64,000 nucleotides of DNA. It comes from Cristatella mucedo (lineage: Eukaryota > Bryozoa > Phylactolaemata > Cristatellidae). Positions 33,601 to 45,600 of the stretch are shown piece after piece. The notes under the pieces were generated by a model. The model did no database searches. It worked only from the letters and a program-made list of their open reading frames with translations, and was not told the DNA's origin. The first letter of the stretch is position 1, and each line of letters opens with the position of its first letter. The position numbers were made by a program, and so were the translations under genes. Location of the stretch: the NCBI GenBank assembly GCA_009760855.2, contig WPIO01000154.1:620001-684000 (forward strand). The letters are read 5' to 3'.

Positions 33601-36600
33601 CTCTTAACTAAGCCTCCCTTAACCGTAAGAGTGAAGGGATTTTCTTTTTTGAATCGAACTATTTGCCTATACCTCGTACAAATCTCAATCCTTTAGAGAC
33701 CGTGCCTTTAGTTCGTATGCTCCCAAACCCTGGAACTCACCCCCGACCTTCGTCACGACATCTCCTGACTTGACCACATTTAAAAGTAATTAAAACGCAT
33801 CTATTTATTTCTGTATTTAGTGGGTCCCTGTGATTCATCCTTTATGTGCTTATGTTTATGACACTGTTGCATGCTGCCACTAACCATACTTGCATGCTGA
33901 CCCTGTGCATGTCACCCCCAACCATGTTATTCTTGTTTATTGAGCATGCTACCACTAACCACTCGATCGTGCTTCCTTTGCAGCATTTGTAAAGTGCCCA
34001 GAAAGCGATATAGTTCTCTGACGGTGCTTTATCAAATGTATTATTATTATTATATAGAGAAATTATAGACTAAAACAATATAGATTTGAGGGTATATAGA
34101 TTGAAATCGACTAATTATTAAAATCGACTATTCATTAATAATTATGTAAGTGGTTGTTAGATTAAATTAATAAATTATTATAATTAATTAAGTAGAAATT
34201 ATTGCCATGTAGATTAAAATGACCGAGCATCGTACCACATGCTTTTTGGAAACTAACTATTTACCTATACCTCGTACAAACCTCAAATCCTTTGGAGATC
34301 CTGTATTTAGTTCGTATGCTCACAAAGCCTGGAGCTCACTCCCGACTGGCGTCACGACTTCCCATGACTTGACCACATTTAAAAAATAAATTAAAAACGC
34401 TCCTATTTACGTGGAATTAAGGGACAGCATTCCAGGGGTATGCTGCCGTCGTAGGGATAGACTCCCTGATCTTTTTTATCTTCTGGACAAAGAAGCGAGG
34501 GAAGCGATCAGCTCGATCGTCACAGGGATCATTTGGTAAGGGCCTAACCTGGGAGTGGTTAAGGAGATAATTGATCGTCGAGATAAGCATTTTTGGATTG
34601 TGCACCTGTGATTCATTAATGTTTTTATAGAAACTATTTCATAACAATAATAACAATGATGTACTTGATAAAGCGCCCTCAGAGAACTCAAATGTCTTTC
34701 TAGGTGCTTTACATTTGCTGCAAAGGGAAACGCGATTGAATGCTGAGTAATATCATGCTTGATAAACAACATGAATAACATGGTTAGGGGTGACGTGCAC
34801 AGGATCAGCATGCAGGCAGCATGCACAGTGTCAGCACGCATAAGCACATGAAGGACAAATCAGAGGAACCCACTAAATGTGATGATCTAGCCGATCGCTT
34901 CTCTCGATTCTTTATGCAGAAGATAGACAAGATCAGGGAATCCATCCCTGCGATGACAACATCCCCACTAGAATGCTGTTCCCTGATTCCTGGCTGCACC
35001 TCAATGTCTACATTTAAGCAGGTCACTAGTGATCTAGTCCTAAAGTTCGTATCTCAATCAAAGAAGACAACAAGTCCTCTGGACCCTATTCCCACTGTCC
35101 TGCTCCTACTTTGCATTGATCTGCTGCTGCCATGCATAACTAACATCATTAATATGTCATTAGCCTAAGGTCATGTCCCAGCACCTTTCAAAAAAGCTGT
35201 AGTCAGGCCACTTCTCAAGAAAGTCGACACTAGACCAAGAGAACTTGAGCAACTACCGCCCAGTCTCCCCTCTACCATTCCTATCAAAGACACTGGAAAG
35301 GGTCGTGGCGAACCAGCTGAACACATATATCGAAACCTCACACCTTGCTAGTAAGTTGCAGTCTGGCTTTAGAGCTAATCACTCCACAGAGTCAGCATTG
35401 CTTAGGGTATACAACGACTTAGGAATGCAGACATTGGTAGAGTGTCTCTGCTTGTTTTGCTCGATCTTTCGGCAGCTTTTGATACCATCGATCACAAAGT
35501 TCTATAGAGCGCCTCTCATCTCGTCTGGGCATCACTGGCACTGCTCTGCAGTGGTTCAGGTCCTATCTCAGTGGGAATTTCCAAGTATTGACGTGAATGG
35601 ACAAAGATCATCTGAGGTACCTCTGAAATATGGAGTACCTCAGGGCTCTGTGCTAGGTCCTGTTCTTTTCACGGTTTATACTTTCCCTTTTGCTAATGTG
35701 ATTGCCAAGCACAATCTAGGCTTTCACTTTTATGCAAATGACACTCAGTTGTACCTTTGCTGTGTTCCCTTCCAGCCTTCGAGCACCTCGAATTCTCTCA
35801 ACTCACTTGCTGCATGTATTGATGACATCCGCACATGGATGGCAGCAATTTTTCCAAAACTAAACGATGATAAAACTAACTCACTAGTTATGGGCAAACC
35901 TAGTGTGATTCAGAAATTGGAAAGGCTGACTCTCAAAATTGGCTCTGCCAGCATATCTCCTGTTGAATCAGCTTGAAATATAGGTGTCATATTCCAAAGC
36001 GACCTCTCGTTAGACGACCATATCAGCTCCACAGTCAAATCTGCCTATTTTCAGCTTCATAGTATTGCTAAAATTCGGGCTTGTTTAGATAAAGATACCA
36101 CATCTAAGTTGTTCCATGCATTCACGACATCCTGTCTCGACTTCTGCAACTCACTGCTCGCTGGCCTACCGGTATGTGCGATCAGGCGCTGACAGCTGGT
36201 GCAAAACTCTGCAGCTAGGCTTATCTGTTGTGAGCGTCGCAGTTGCCACAACTATTTAGGACAGCATTTAGTGGGTCCCTGTGATTCGTCCTTCATGTGC
36301 TTATGCGTGCTGACACTGTGCATGCTGCCACTAACCACATTTGCATGCTGACCCTGTGCATGTCACCCCTAACTATATTATTCATTTTGTTTGTTTTTCA
36401 AGCATGGTGTGCTTATGCGTGCTGACACTGTGCATGCTGCCACTAACCACATTTGCATGCTGACCCTGTGCATGTCACCCCTAACCATATTATTCATTTT
36501 ATTTGTTTTTCAAGCATGATTTTACTTACTATTCAATTGTATATCACTTTGCAGCAAATGCAAAGCGCATAGAAAGAGATTAAGTTCTCCGAGGGTGCTT

Positions 36601-39600
36601 TATCAAGTGCAATATTATTATTATTATTAACTTATGCCCTGATTTCGTACTACTGCTCCCATGAAAGAGACTTGGTCAAGAAATAGCCGACTAGCCAAGC
36701 TCTCATATCGGATGGCCATATCTAGGAAGTAAGTTCCAGTCAGGCTTTAAAGATTATCACTCAATAGAGTGAGCAGTGCTACAGGTGTATAGCAACTGTC
36801 TCAAGAATGCTTGCTTAGATAGTCTCTTTGCTAGTTACGGTAAATCTCGCAGCAGTTTTGATGCCGTAGATCAGTGGTTCTCAAGCATCCTTATGCCACG
36901 GCCCTTTAATACAGTTCCTCATGTTGTGGCAACCTCCAACATTAAAATTATTGTGTGCCAAATGTGGAAATGCACGTTTTCCGATGGTCTTAGGCGAACC
37001 CTGTGAAAGGGTCGTTCAACAATAATAATAATAATAATAATGCACTTGATGAAGCGCCCTCAGAGAACTCGATCTCTTTCTAGGCGGTTTACATTTGCGT
37101 TCGACCCTCAAAGGGGTCGCAACCCACATGTTGAGAACCGCTGCTATAGATAATGGATCATAAAGTCATTCTTAAACACCTATAACCCTGCATGGTTATC
37201 ACTCTCTTTGCACTGCAATGGTTTAGGTCCTATCTCAGTTAGAAATTCTAGAGCATTGATGTCAACGGGTAACAATCACCCAATGAACCTCTAAACCAGA
37301 GGTTGGCAAACTCCTGCCTTTAGGCCAGATACGGCCTAGCTAGACCTGTACCTGTGCTTTGATTTGTTCCTGTCTGCCTTCCAGCGAGTTCAATGGCCTC
37401 CAGTCCTCACTAGTCAGAATATATTGCTGTCATTTTAATTTGGATAGCAGTACACCTTCTTGAATAAAATGACGATTAAACCAACGTACTACTTTTGGGC
37501 AAACCAATTGATACTCGGAAACTGGAAAACCGATTCCTCAAAATGGGCTTGACCATTTAGCAGGCAGGCCAGCTTATCTCGTGAGTGTCACTGCTATCAC
37601 ATTTTACATCACTTCTCACTGACATGCACTGGCTCTTTATCAACCAGTGTATCGACTTAATCAATATTAGATCTTTTCATTCTCCTTCTTCAGCCTATCG
37701 ATCGGAACTACTTCCTATCCAGGCCAGGCATTGTTCCACCAGCTCTGCTGACTGAAGTCATTTCACTGTGCCTCAAACAAACCTTAAATCCTGTAGAGAC
37801 GTGCCTTTAGTTCGTATGCTTCCAAAGCCTGGAGCTCACCACCAACTGACGTCAAGACATCCCCTGATTGCACGTCGTTTAAAAAGTAGCTAAAACGCAC
37901 CTGTTCCTCACAGCATTTGCTGGGTATCACTGACCAAATTGCTACGATTACCTTACAGCATATTACTTACCATATTCGAAATGCTTGCCTTACAGCACGT
38001 GTAAAGTGCCTAGAGAGAAATTTATTTTCTGAGGTTGCTACACAGATGCCTTCTTATTAATTTTATCGTTATTAAAATTAACACTTTTTGACGAATCCGT
38101 CCTGGTGCTGATGCATTGGACGTGCGAATTGCTAGATCTGAATCCCATAGAATGTTAGTGGGAGGATATCGAACGGCTGCTAGGTGTGGTGTGTGTCTTA
38201 TATCAGTTGCCGGCGTTTTCAGTAAAAATCAATTTGGGTAGAATGCAACAACAGAAGAGACAATATGGGAGCTTGTGGTCTCTCTAACTCGGAAAGTGGG
38301 GGAGGTTTTAAAGAATCGTGATGTGGTGATGTGGTAAGAAGAGCATGCATGCCAACTACATGTGTCTGTTTTTGGGCTGACAATAAATATTTTCACACAT
38401 ACATAGCTTGGGCATGCCTAGCATCGTAGAAAATTCCCCTATTACCCGAACAGAGTAGCAGCCACAGCAGCTGTGGCCACACTAGAAAGATTTCTTGGCT
38501 TGGAACTGAATGTATATGTCAAATATATAAATATCACGGGTGGTTCACATAATAATAATAGAACGCTTGATAAAGCACCTTCAGAGAGCTCAATCTCTTT
38601 CTAGGCACTTCACATTTGCTGCAAAGGAATATACAATGGGGCTCGACCCCACGATCTTGGTCATCAAATATATTCACCATGATCTCGATCGTTTAAGGCG
38701 AGCACCTTAACCACTCGGCCAAACCAAGTTGGCGTTAGTGTTCAGCAGCATTCTCATCTTGGGATCCGGTATCTGCTGCTCGCCTGTTCACTGCAGCGGG
38801 CCCCAAACATGCAGGCCCACAGCTCTGCAGGGGTGGAGGGGAGCTCACCTCCTACCTGCCAGGCTCTCGAAACCTGAAATTGCTTAACTATTTGCCTCAT
38901 CTGTTTCAACTAACAGCCATTTGTGTGTGTCTTCACTGATAGCTAGCTAGCTAGCTAGCTAGCAGTGAAGACATACTCATGTTGACACACTTTAGTTGAA
39001 ATAGATCAGGCAAATAGTTGAGCAATGTCAGGTTTCGAGAGCCCAGCAGGTATGAGCTGGCTAGCTAGCAAGCTAGCGTACTGGTTCTGCCATAGTTCTT
39101 ACTACATGCTTCCTTCGTAATTTGCACACCACCTTGACCCTTCTTGGCCCTTCTTGGCTGCGATTCTGGTGCTGTTTTCTCTGCTCCCTGTAGCATCAGC
39201 AGGCTTGGTGAATCTAGCAGATAACGTAAGCGTGAATCATATAGGCCAAGCAGATATTGTGATTAATATTCTGCACCTTTTGTCCATCTCGTACGTGTCT
39301 TAGCAATTTCCCTGTGCAGACGACTAGTCGATTAATGATTGTAAGCAGGAAGAGCAGTTAAGACACCAAGCATCCGAGAAGTAGGTATATTTACTACATT
39401 TATGCGTCTTTCCATCTGCTCAAGATGGATTATAGCATAGCAGATTCTAATCATTTGGAGCCTAAAATGATGGTGGTCATTGACTTTCATTGTCACTGAA
39501 TTTTACCACCGTCGAAAGTTGCTTGGATTGCTCCACGACCGAGAACTGGCTCTTGTCGTATGAAAAATAAAAAAGCTCCTGAGCAGTGACACTTGCTTGT

Positions 39601-42600
39601 AATGCTACTATTTGTAAAATTGTGCATTTTTTGCTTGCCATAATAAAAATAATACATTTAGTATGGCACCCTCAGAGAACTTGGCCTTTTTCTGGGCACT
39701 TTACATTTGCTGTCATGTGTCATACCATACCGTCTAGACAGTCTAGTCTGTCAGTTTTTCGCTCCAGTTATACCGGCCTATTTGTCTATGCAGATCACGT
39801 GGCCTTGATCGATTAGTTGCATACAGCATCTGTTGAGTTCAAGTTAGCCCGAGATGATAGGGTGAGTGAAGTAGTGAGCATGTGAGGTAATTCATCCCTG
39901 TCATCTCGAATTATGCACATTGTCGACCTCTTGAAGCAAATTGTCCCAGTCAATCTCATGCCACTTTTATGAAACTATCAGGCCATACCCAGAATCAAGC
40001 CTATTTCAGTAGCGTCTTTCGATGGCAGCTACAGCTCACTTGACTTGAGCAGTCTATCCCTATATGCCTTTTATAATTTGTTAGTCATTGCAGGCCATAG
40101 GCTGACTACATACATGTTCTTGGGATAGAGCATGCGGATGGGGTTGTGAAGAAGGGGCTACCATGACATTATTTCTCCAGCAGGAGGAAAGATTGCCATA
40201 CCATCAATGACGTATGTGTTCTTGTAGTAGGGGCCGGAATCAGCAATCACAATCGAGTGTAAATCCCTGCCCTGTCACCAGGCCACCGATCGAAGATGAC
40301 TCGCCTCTTGCACAAACGTGTTCTCACAGCTTGTTGGCAGCAGGCAGCGTAGTTCTTGCTGTCAAATGAGCCAGTCATATATAAATGCCTAATACATTGG
40401 CAAAGTGCTGCATTGTTAAATATTTTTAAAGATTTTTAAGGTCAACCCTCATGGCAGTCAGTAACGATGAATACGTAAAGATGTGGTATTTTCTTAATTC
40501 TAGATATATATGGCTACCGTGGCAGCAGAAAGCTGCCATTTCTGAAGATAACCGTGGCCCTACCGAGACTGCTACCTGCTGCAAAACGACTGCTGGAAAC
40601 AGGTTTCACGTTTGGTCCATTTCCTACACAGCCTTTTGCAGCCTATGAAAGCAATATAGATTTTGAAATAAGGTATTGCTACTTTAGACCTCTGACAAAG
40701 TATGTTGTGCCGGTTATCTAGAGATGTGAGATTCTGAAAATGACCAGGCTCTGCATTTTGTGTGATACTTTTGCTTTAGATTTATGGTTGACCTGAATGT
40801 CCTGGGCTGCAACTGGATTGAGGTGCCTGCAACCAAGTACAAGCTCCGTGGGTCTGTGGCTGGAGCACGGGCCATGGTGTGCCACTGTCAGATAGAGCTG
40901 GACGTGGCCTTCGATGTTTTTGTCTCGCATCCTGCTGAAGGCGACTGGTCCAAGGTGGCACCGCTAAGAATCTTGAGCTTCGACATCGAGTGCGCTAATA
41001 GGAAAGGTAAGTGAAGAGAAGGCGTCAGCTCTGTGCATGTAGCTCTAGTTATGCTCAAGCGGGGATGACAAAAAATAAATTCGTAATTTCTTATTGCATT
41101 TTTGTTCTGTGCAGGCATCTTCCCTGAGCCGGATAAGGACCCTGTTATACAAATTGCCAACATGATGATCCGGCAAGGAGAGAGGAATCCGTTCATTCGA
41201 AACGTGTTCACGTTAAACACGTGTGCTCCTATAGTCGGCTCGAGTGTGTATAGTCACTCCACAGAGAGCGAGCTACTTAAGGTAGGACAAACCATTTATT
41301 ATCAGTTCTTATACACGAGCCCTCAAACAGGATCATGCTGTCGAATCTCTCTAGTCCATGTGCTAAAGGACCATCTTCCCACAAGTTCATGAATTCATTT
41401 TTGTGATTTGTTTTCCTTGGGCCAGAGGAGAGGAACCATTGCATAGCATGCTAACCGTATTATGCTTGCTGAAATGGTGCATGTTGCCAATAACCATTTC
41501 ATCATGCTTCCTCCTCAGCACATATAAAGTACTTAGAAAAAGATTTAGTTCTCTGAGGGTGCCATACAAATGTATAATCATTGTTATTATTATAGTTAAA
41601 TGATTTTTGCTCTTTAGCACTGGGCTGACTTTATACGTGAGACCGACCCCGACATCATCACCGGCTACAACATCCAAAACTTTGACCTTCCATTTCTCAT
41701 CAGCCGTGCCAAGAATCTGAGGGTCGACTCCTTTCCTTTCTTGGGTCGTGTAAGGAACACACGATCGGTGATACGAGAAAGAGAAATACAGTCAAAGCAA
41801 ATGGGACGTCGCGAAAATAAAATCATCAATATCGAGGGCAGAGTGCAGTTTGATTTGCTGCAGGTGACTTGGCCCTAGCACGCACGATTCGTATTTGCAC
41901 TCGTGCTATGTATATTAGTAGACCTGCAAACGTTCGTAGTCACAAGTAAGCTTGGTTTTTGTTTCTTCCGTGGCCTGTAGGTTCTTCTCAGAGACTACAA
42001 GCTGCGGTCCTATTCGTTGAATGCCGTTTCTTACCACTTTCTGACGGAGCAGAAAGAAGGAGTGGATCATAACATCATCACTGACTTGCATGTAAGCGAC
42101 ACCAAAGCATCGCTTGGCAAACGACTGCAGCTGTTCTCTTTTCTGTTTGACACGTGTTCTAATACGAGTGTACCGATGTGTGCTGTCATCTTCTCTTGAT
42201 ATCTCTGTTGCTTTAGGTGATACAGCTATCTCTAGTAAACGAGCTCCATACTGATTTATGCAATAACAATGTGTATATTTTTGAAATCTTTGTGTGAATT
42301 GTATGCTGTAGCTTTGTATGAGTAATTGTATTGTAATTGTAGCTTTTACTTGAATTAGACCTTCAAAAATGTATTTTGGTGGTTTACTTGTGAGCCATGA
42401 TGGCACACTAGGTAATGCGGTTTCTTTCACGACCTCGCTCCCGATGTCATGGGTTCGATTCCTGCGTTGGGCGATCCTTTATCGCCACTGCAAGCTGGGG
42501 TGATAGCCATAAAGGCTCTTCTGTCGATATACAAAGAGGCTGTTTAGTAAGCTAGGATTTATTTACTTATTTTTTATTTACGTGCCATTTTCAGCTAACT

Positions 42601-45600
42601 GACCATAGGGAAGCAACTCGTCTTGCCAGTAGGAGGTGGTGACATGCAAGCTTAACTGTATCCAACTATTGGCATAGCAGTGACGACTATTTGTCAAGTT
42701 TATTGACATATATTCAGCAGGTATACTGTAGCTGCCCCACCCAGGCTGGACCTGATCCTGCCAGATGACAAGTCATGGGACACTTGTGACATGTAGGCGT
42801 TCTGGCTGCTTTAATGGGCCTCACCATTCTTGCTTGCTGTGCCTACTCTTAAATCTGTGTGGGATAATCACTGATTTTCATCCACCGTTTGCTGTAGAAC
42901 GGCACTGATCAGAGCCGACGACGTCTTGCTGTCTACTGCATGAAGGATGCCATTTTGCCCTTGCGTCTGCTTGACAAGCTGATGTGCGTCATTAACTACA
43001 TGGAGATGGCTCGCGTCACAGGTGTTCCACTGAACTATCTACTAAGCCGTGGTCAGCAGATCAAGGTCGTCTCCCAACTTCTGCGCAAAGTGAGTGGTTC
43101 ATAGGTCGTGCTATGCTCAGCTTTTATTTACCACTGTTGTGTTGTAAGTTAACATTTGAACGTCTCATTCGTGCATGCTTGTTTGTCATAGCGATTCGTG
43201 ACTTGTGGCTCATTCTATGTACTTATAGAGTAGCCACGATTGTCCAAGATGTCTCTCATGTTTTGGCACTGCAATTGTTTAGATAAATAATTGCAACTCG
43301 CAACTTGAAAGGCCGTCAATCCACTGACTTTGGCAGCAAATTCGTGCAACAGCATTATTGTCTACGTTTTCAAAGCATAGATCAATGTAAGACTTAATGA
43401 TGCAATCTTACTGGTGTTTGTTAATCAGATTATATTTACTCCCCAGTGAACACAGCTCGGCAGACTAGTTACCTAGTGAGCTTGGTAAGCGATGTCATTG
43501 GTAGAAATGTGCCACATTTGTGGATGTTAGTTGGTGCGTCTGTCCTTGTGTTTGTTTTTACTTGCTGTTACTTTAACTCAAATATCTGAGAGGATAGGCT
43601 TTCCCTTAGTTGCTTAGTGGGAATTTGTATGTATAGTAATTGTTTTTACGGTAATTACAGAGCTGTTCTTTTATTTTTGAATGATGCAATGAAGAGACAT
43701 TGCCATACACAATATTATTGCAGCTGGCTGAGCGACATTTTAATGAGACTTCACTTGGGCGGTTCTTTCACCTCCATTGTTGCAATTGGGTTGCAGCTGA
43801 TGTTTAGATATAAAGAAATTTCCAATAGTTTTAGGATGATTTCCTCACACTCTCATTATTGGCTACCGACCCCAACCACCTTCAGATTGGAGGTAGACAA
43901 TTTGAGTTGTTATAGGTAGAGCCAGCTAGTTTCTATATCTTCATGTCCGGCATCTATAGTAAAAAGTAAACAAGTTTTCAGCATCACATTCAGGCAGCAA
44001 CTTATCTTGCTCACCCTTGCCATGTATTAATCAGAACATTAGTGTGACAGGTTGCTTTAAAGCAGTGGCAATTTCAGCGTCAAAAGCAGTTTTTGATTAG
44101 AAACTCCTTGTCTATCCAGCAATGTGGCTACCTCCCCCCCCCCTTATTTATGCAGCTTGCGATTTTGTGGGGCTGACACCCGGTGGCATTTTGAAGTGTC
44201 TTCACTCGCACATGCGCTGCATGTTTGTGCCAACTTTCATGCTTCCATCCATGGTAGGCCCGAGAACAGGACCTCATCCTACCAGTGGTAAAGACAGAAC
44301 CCGGAGAGGAGTTCATCGGTGCCACGGTCATTGAACCGATCAAGGGGTGAGTGACATCAGCCATCGCAGCTACAGTTGCAGTCATGCTGCAGGGGTGATC
44401 TGTGGTGGATGTGAATGGTTGCTTCCGTCGTCTCTGAGCAGCTATGGTGGCCATCTTACAGCAGGACACGTACCTCCTTGCCCCCACTTTTTCCGGGATG
44501 TCAAGACATGCTGTCAGCTTTAACAATTGCCTGGAGCTCGTTCGTTAATCATTTGGCGCTATACTTTTTTACTGTTTAGCTTGTAGGTAGTACTTCGCTC
44601 GAGTATTTGTATCGCTATTCTGTTGTAGATACTACGATGTACCCATTGCCACACTTGATTTTGCTTCCCTGTATCCATCAATCATGATGGCTCACAATCT
44701 GTGCTATACGACGTGGATTCAGCATCAAGCCATAGTGACTCGGGAAGGACTTAGTCAGGATCAGTTTATCCGAACTCCATCTCAAGATATGTTCGTCAAA
44801 AAAGAAGTTCGTCAGGGCTTGCTGCCTGAGATTCTGCAGAATCTTCTCGACGCTCGAAAAAAGTAAGTTAAACACATTTGTTAGAGTTTCTCTGTGTTCG
44901 CATTCTTTTCTTGGTCAGCGTTCCAGCTTCACGTTCATTACGAAATGGTGAGATCTGCAAATCTTTAATCACTGTTGACAGTCCCATCTGAGATAGTGAA
45001 GCTATGGATGTGATCTGACTCAAAATTACCTCTCCTAATCCATTATAGGCGTCAGTCGGTTTTTGCACACCAGGGGTTGAATCGCTTACCTCAGACGACC
45101 GAGGTCGTGCGTTAGCACCGTATGTTTTATGCCTGGATAGAGACTAAGTCCCCTTATGGCGCTACACAATTGAATATTGTATGTTTTATTCATTATGTAT
45201 CTGGTGCAGAGGGTTGGGGAAAATTCTGTTGTTGAAATGGCACAGCAGGAGTTACACATAATCTTTGCCAGTACTAGTAGTTGAGTCTTGCATATATTGA
45301 GCCGAGTAAGACTTCACCTCTATAGCATTCTTAGTATTACTATTTTGGTTAGTGTGCACTACTAAATTAGGTCATCACTGCATCTGCATCCACACCATGA
45401 TTTCAAAACGTCGATTTATTTTCTACCAGAAAATCTCATTTGACAATTAATCACCCTTCCTTAGTCGATAGCTAATATGCATAATTTACAACCACTTCAG
45501 ACCCGGGGCTGTCTTGAACGTTCACCGTTTGCTAAGGAAGTCAACCGATGACACGTCTTTCCCCAAAGTGAGATTACTGGCACAAGCAGCACCATTTTGT

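Larger units (their letters stand above)
36640..38060 (+). mobile_element. Very old LINE copy carrying other insertions
   Basis: Decayed RT-to-tail sequence: AAGTTCCAGTCAGGCTTTAA, GCAGTTTTGATGCCGTAGAT (motif A, interrupted here by a MITE), TGGTTTAGGTCCTATCTCAG, GTGCCTAGAGAG, and a degenerate tail near 38050. Confidence 0.75.

Noticed and set aside
40040-40380. Possible - strand transposase reading
   Set aside because: A stretch reading [13 protein letters not shown] looked protein-like, but no family, catalytic motif or continuous frame could be recognised.
44128-44526. 132-codon - strand frame
   Set aside because: It overlaps POLD1 exon 11 on the opposite strand and shows no features; it is a shadow frame.
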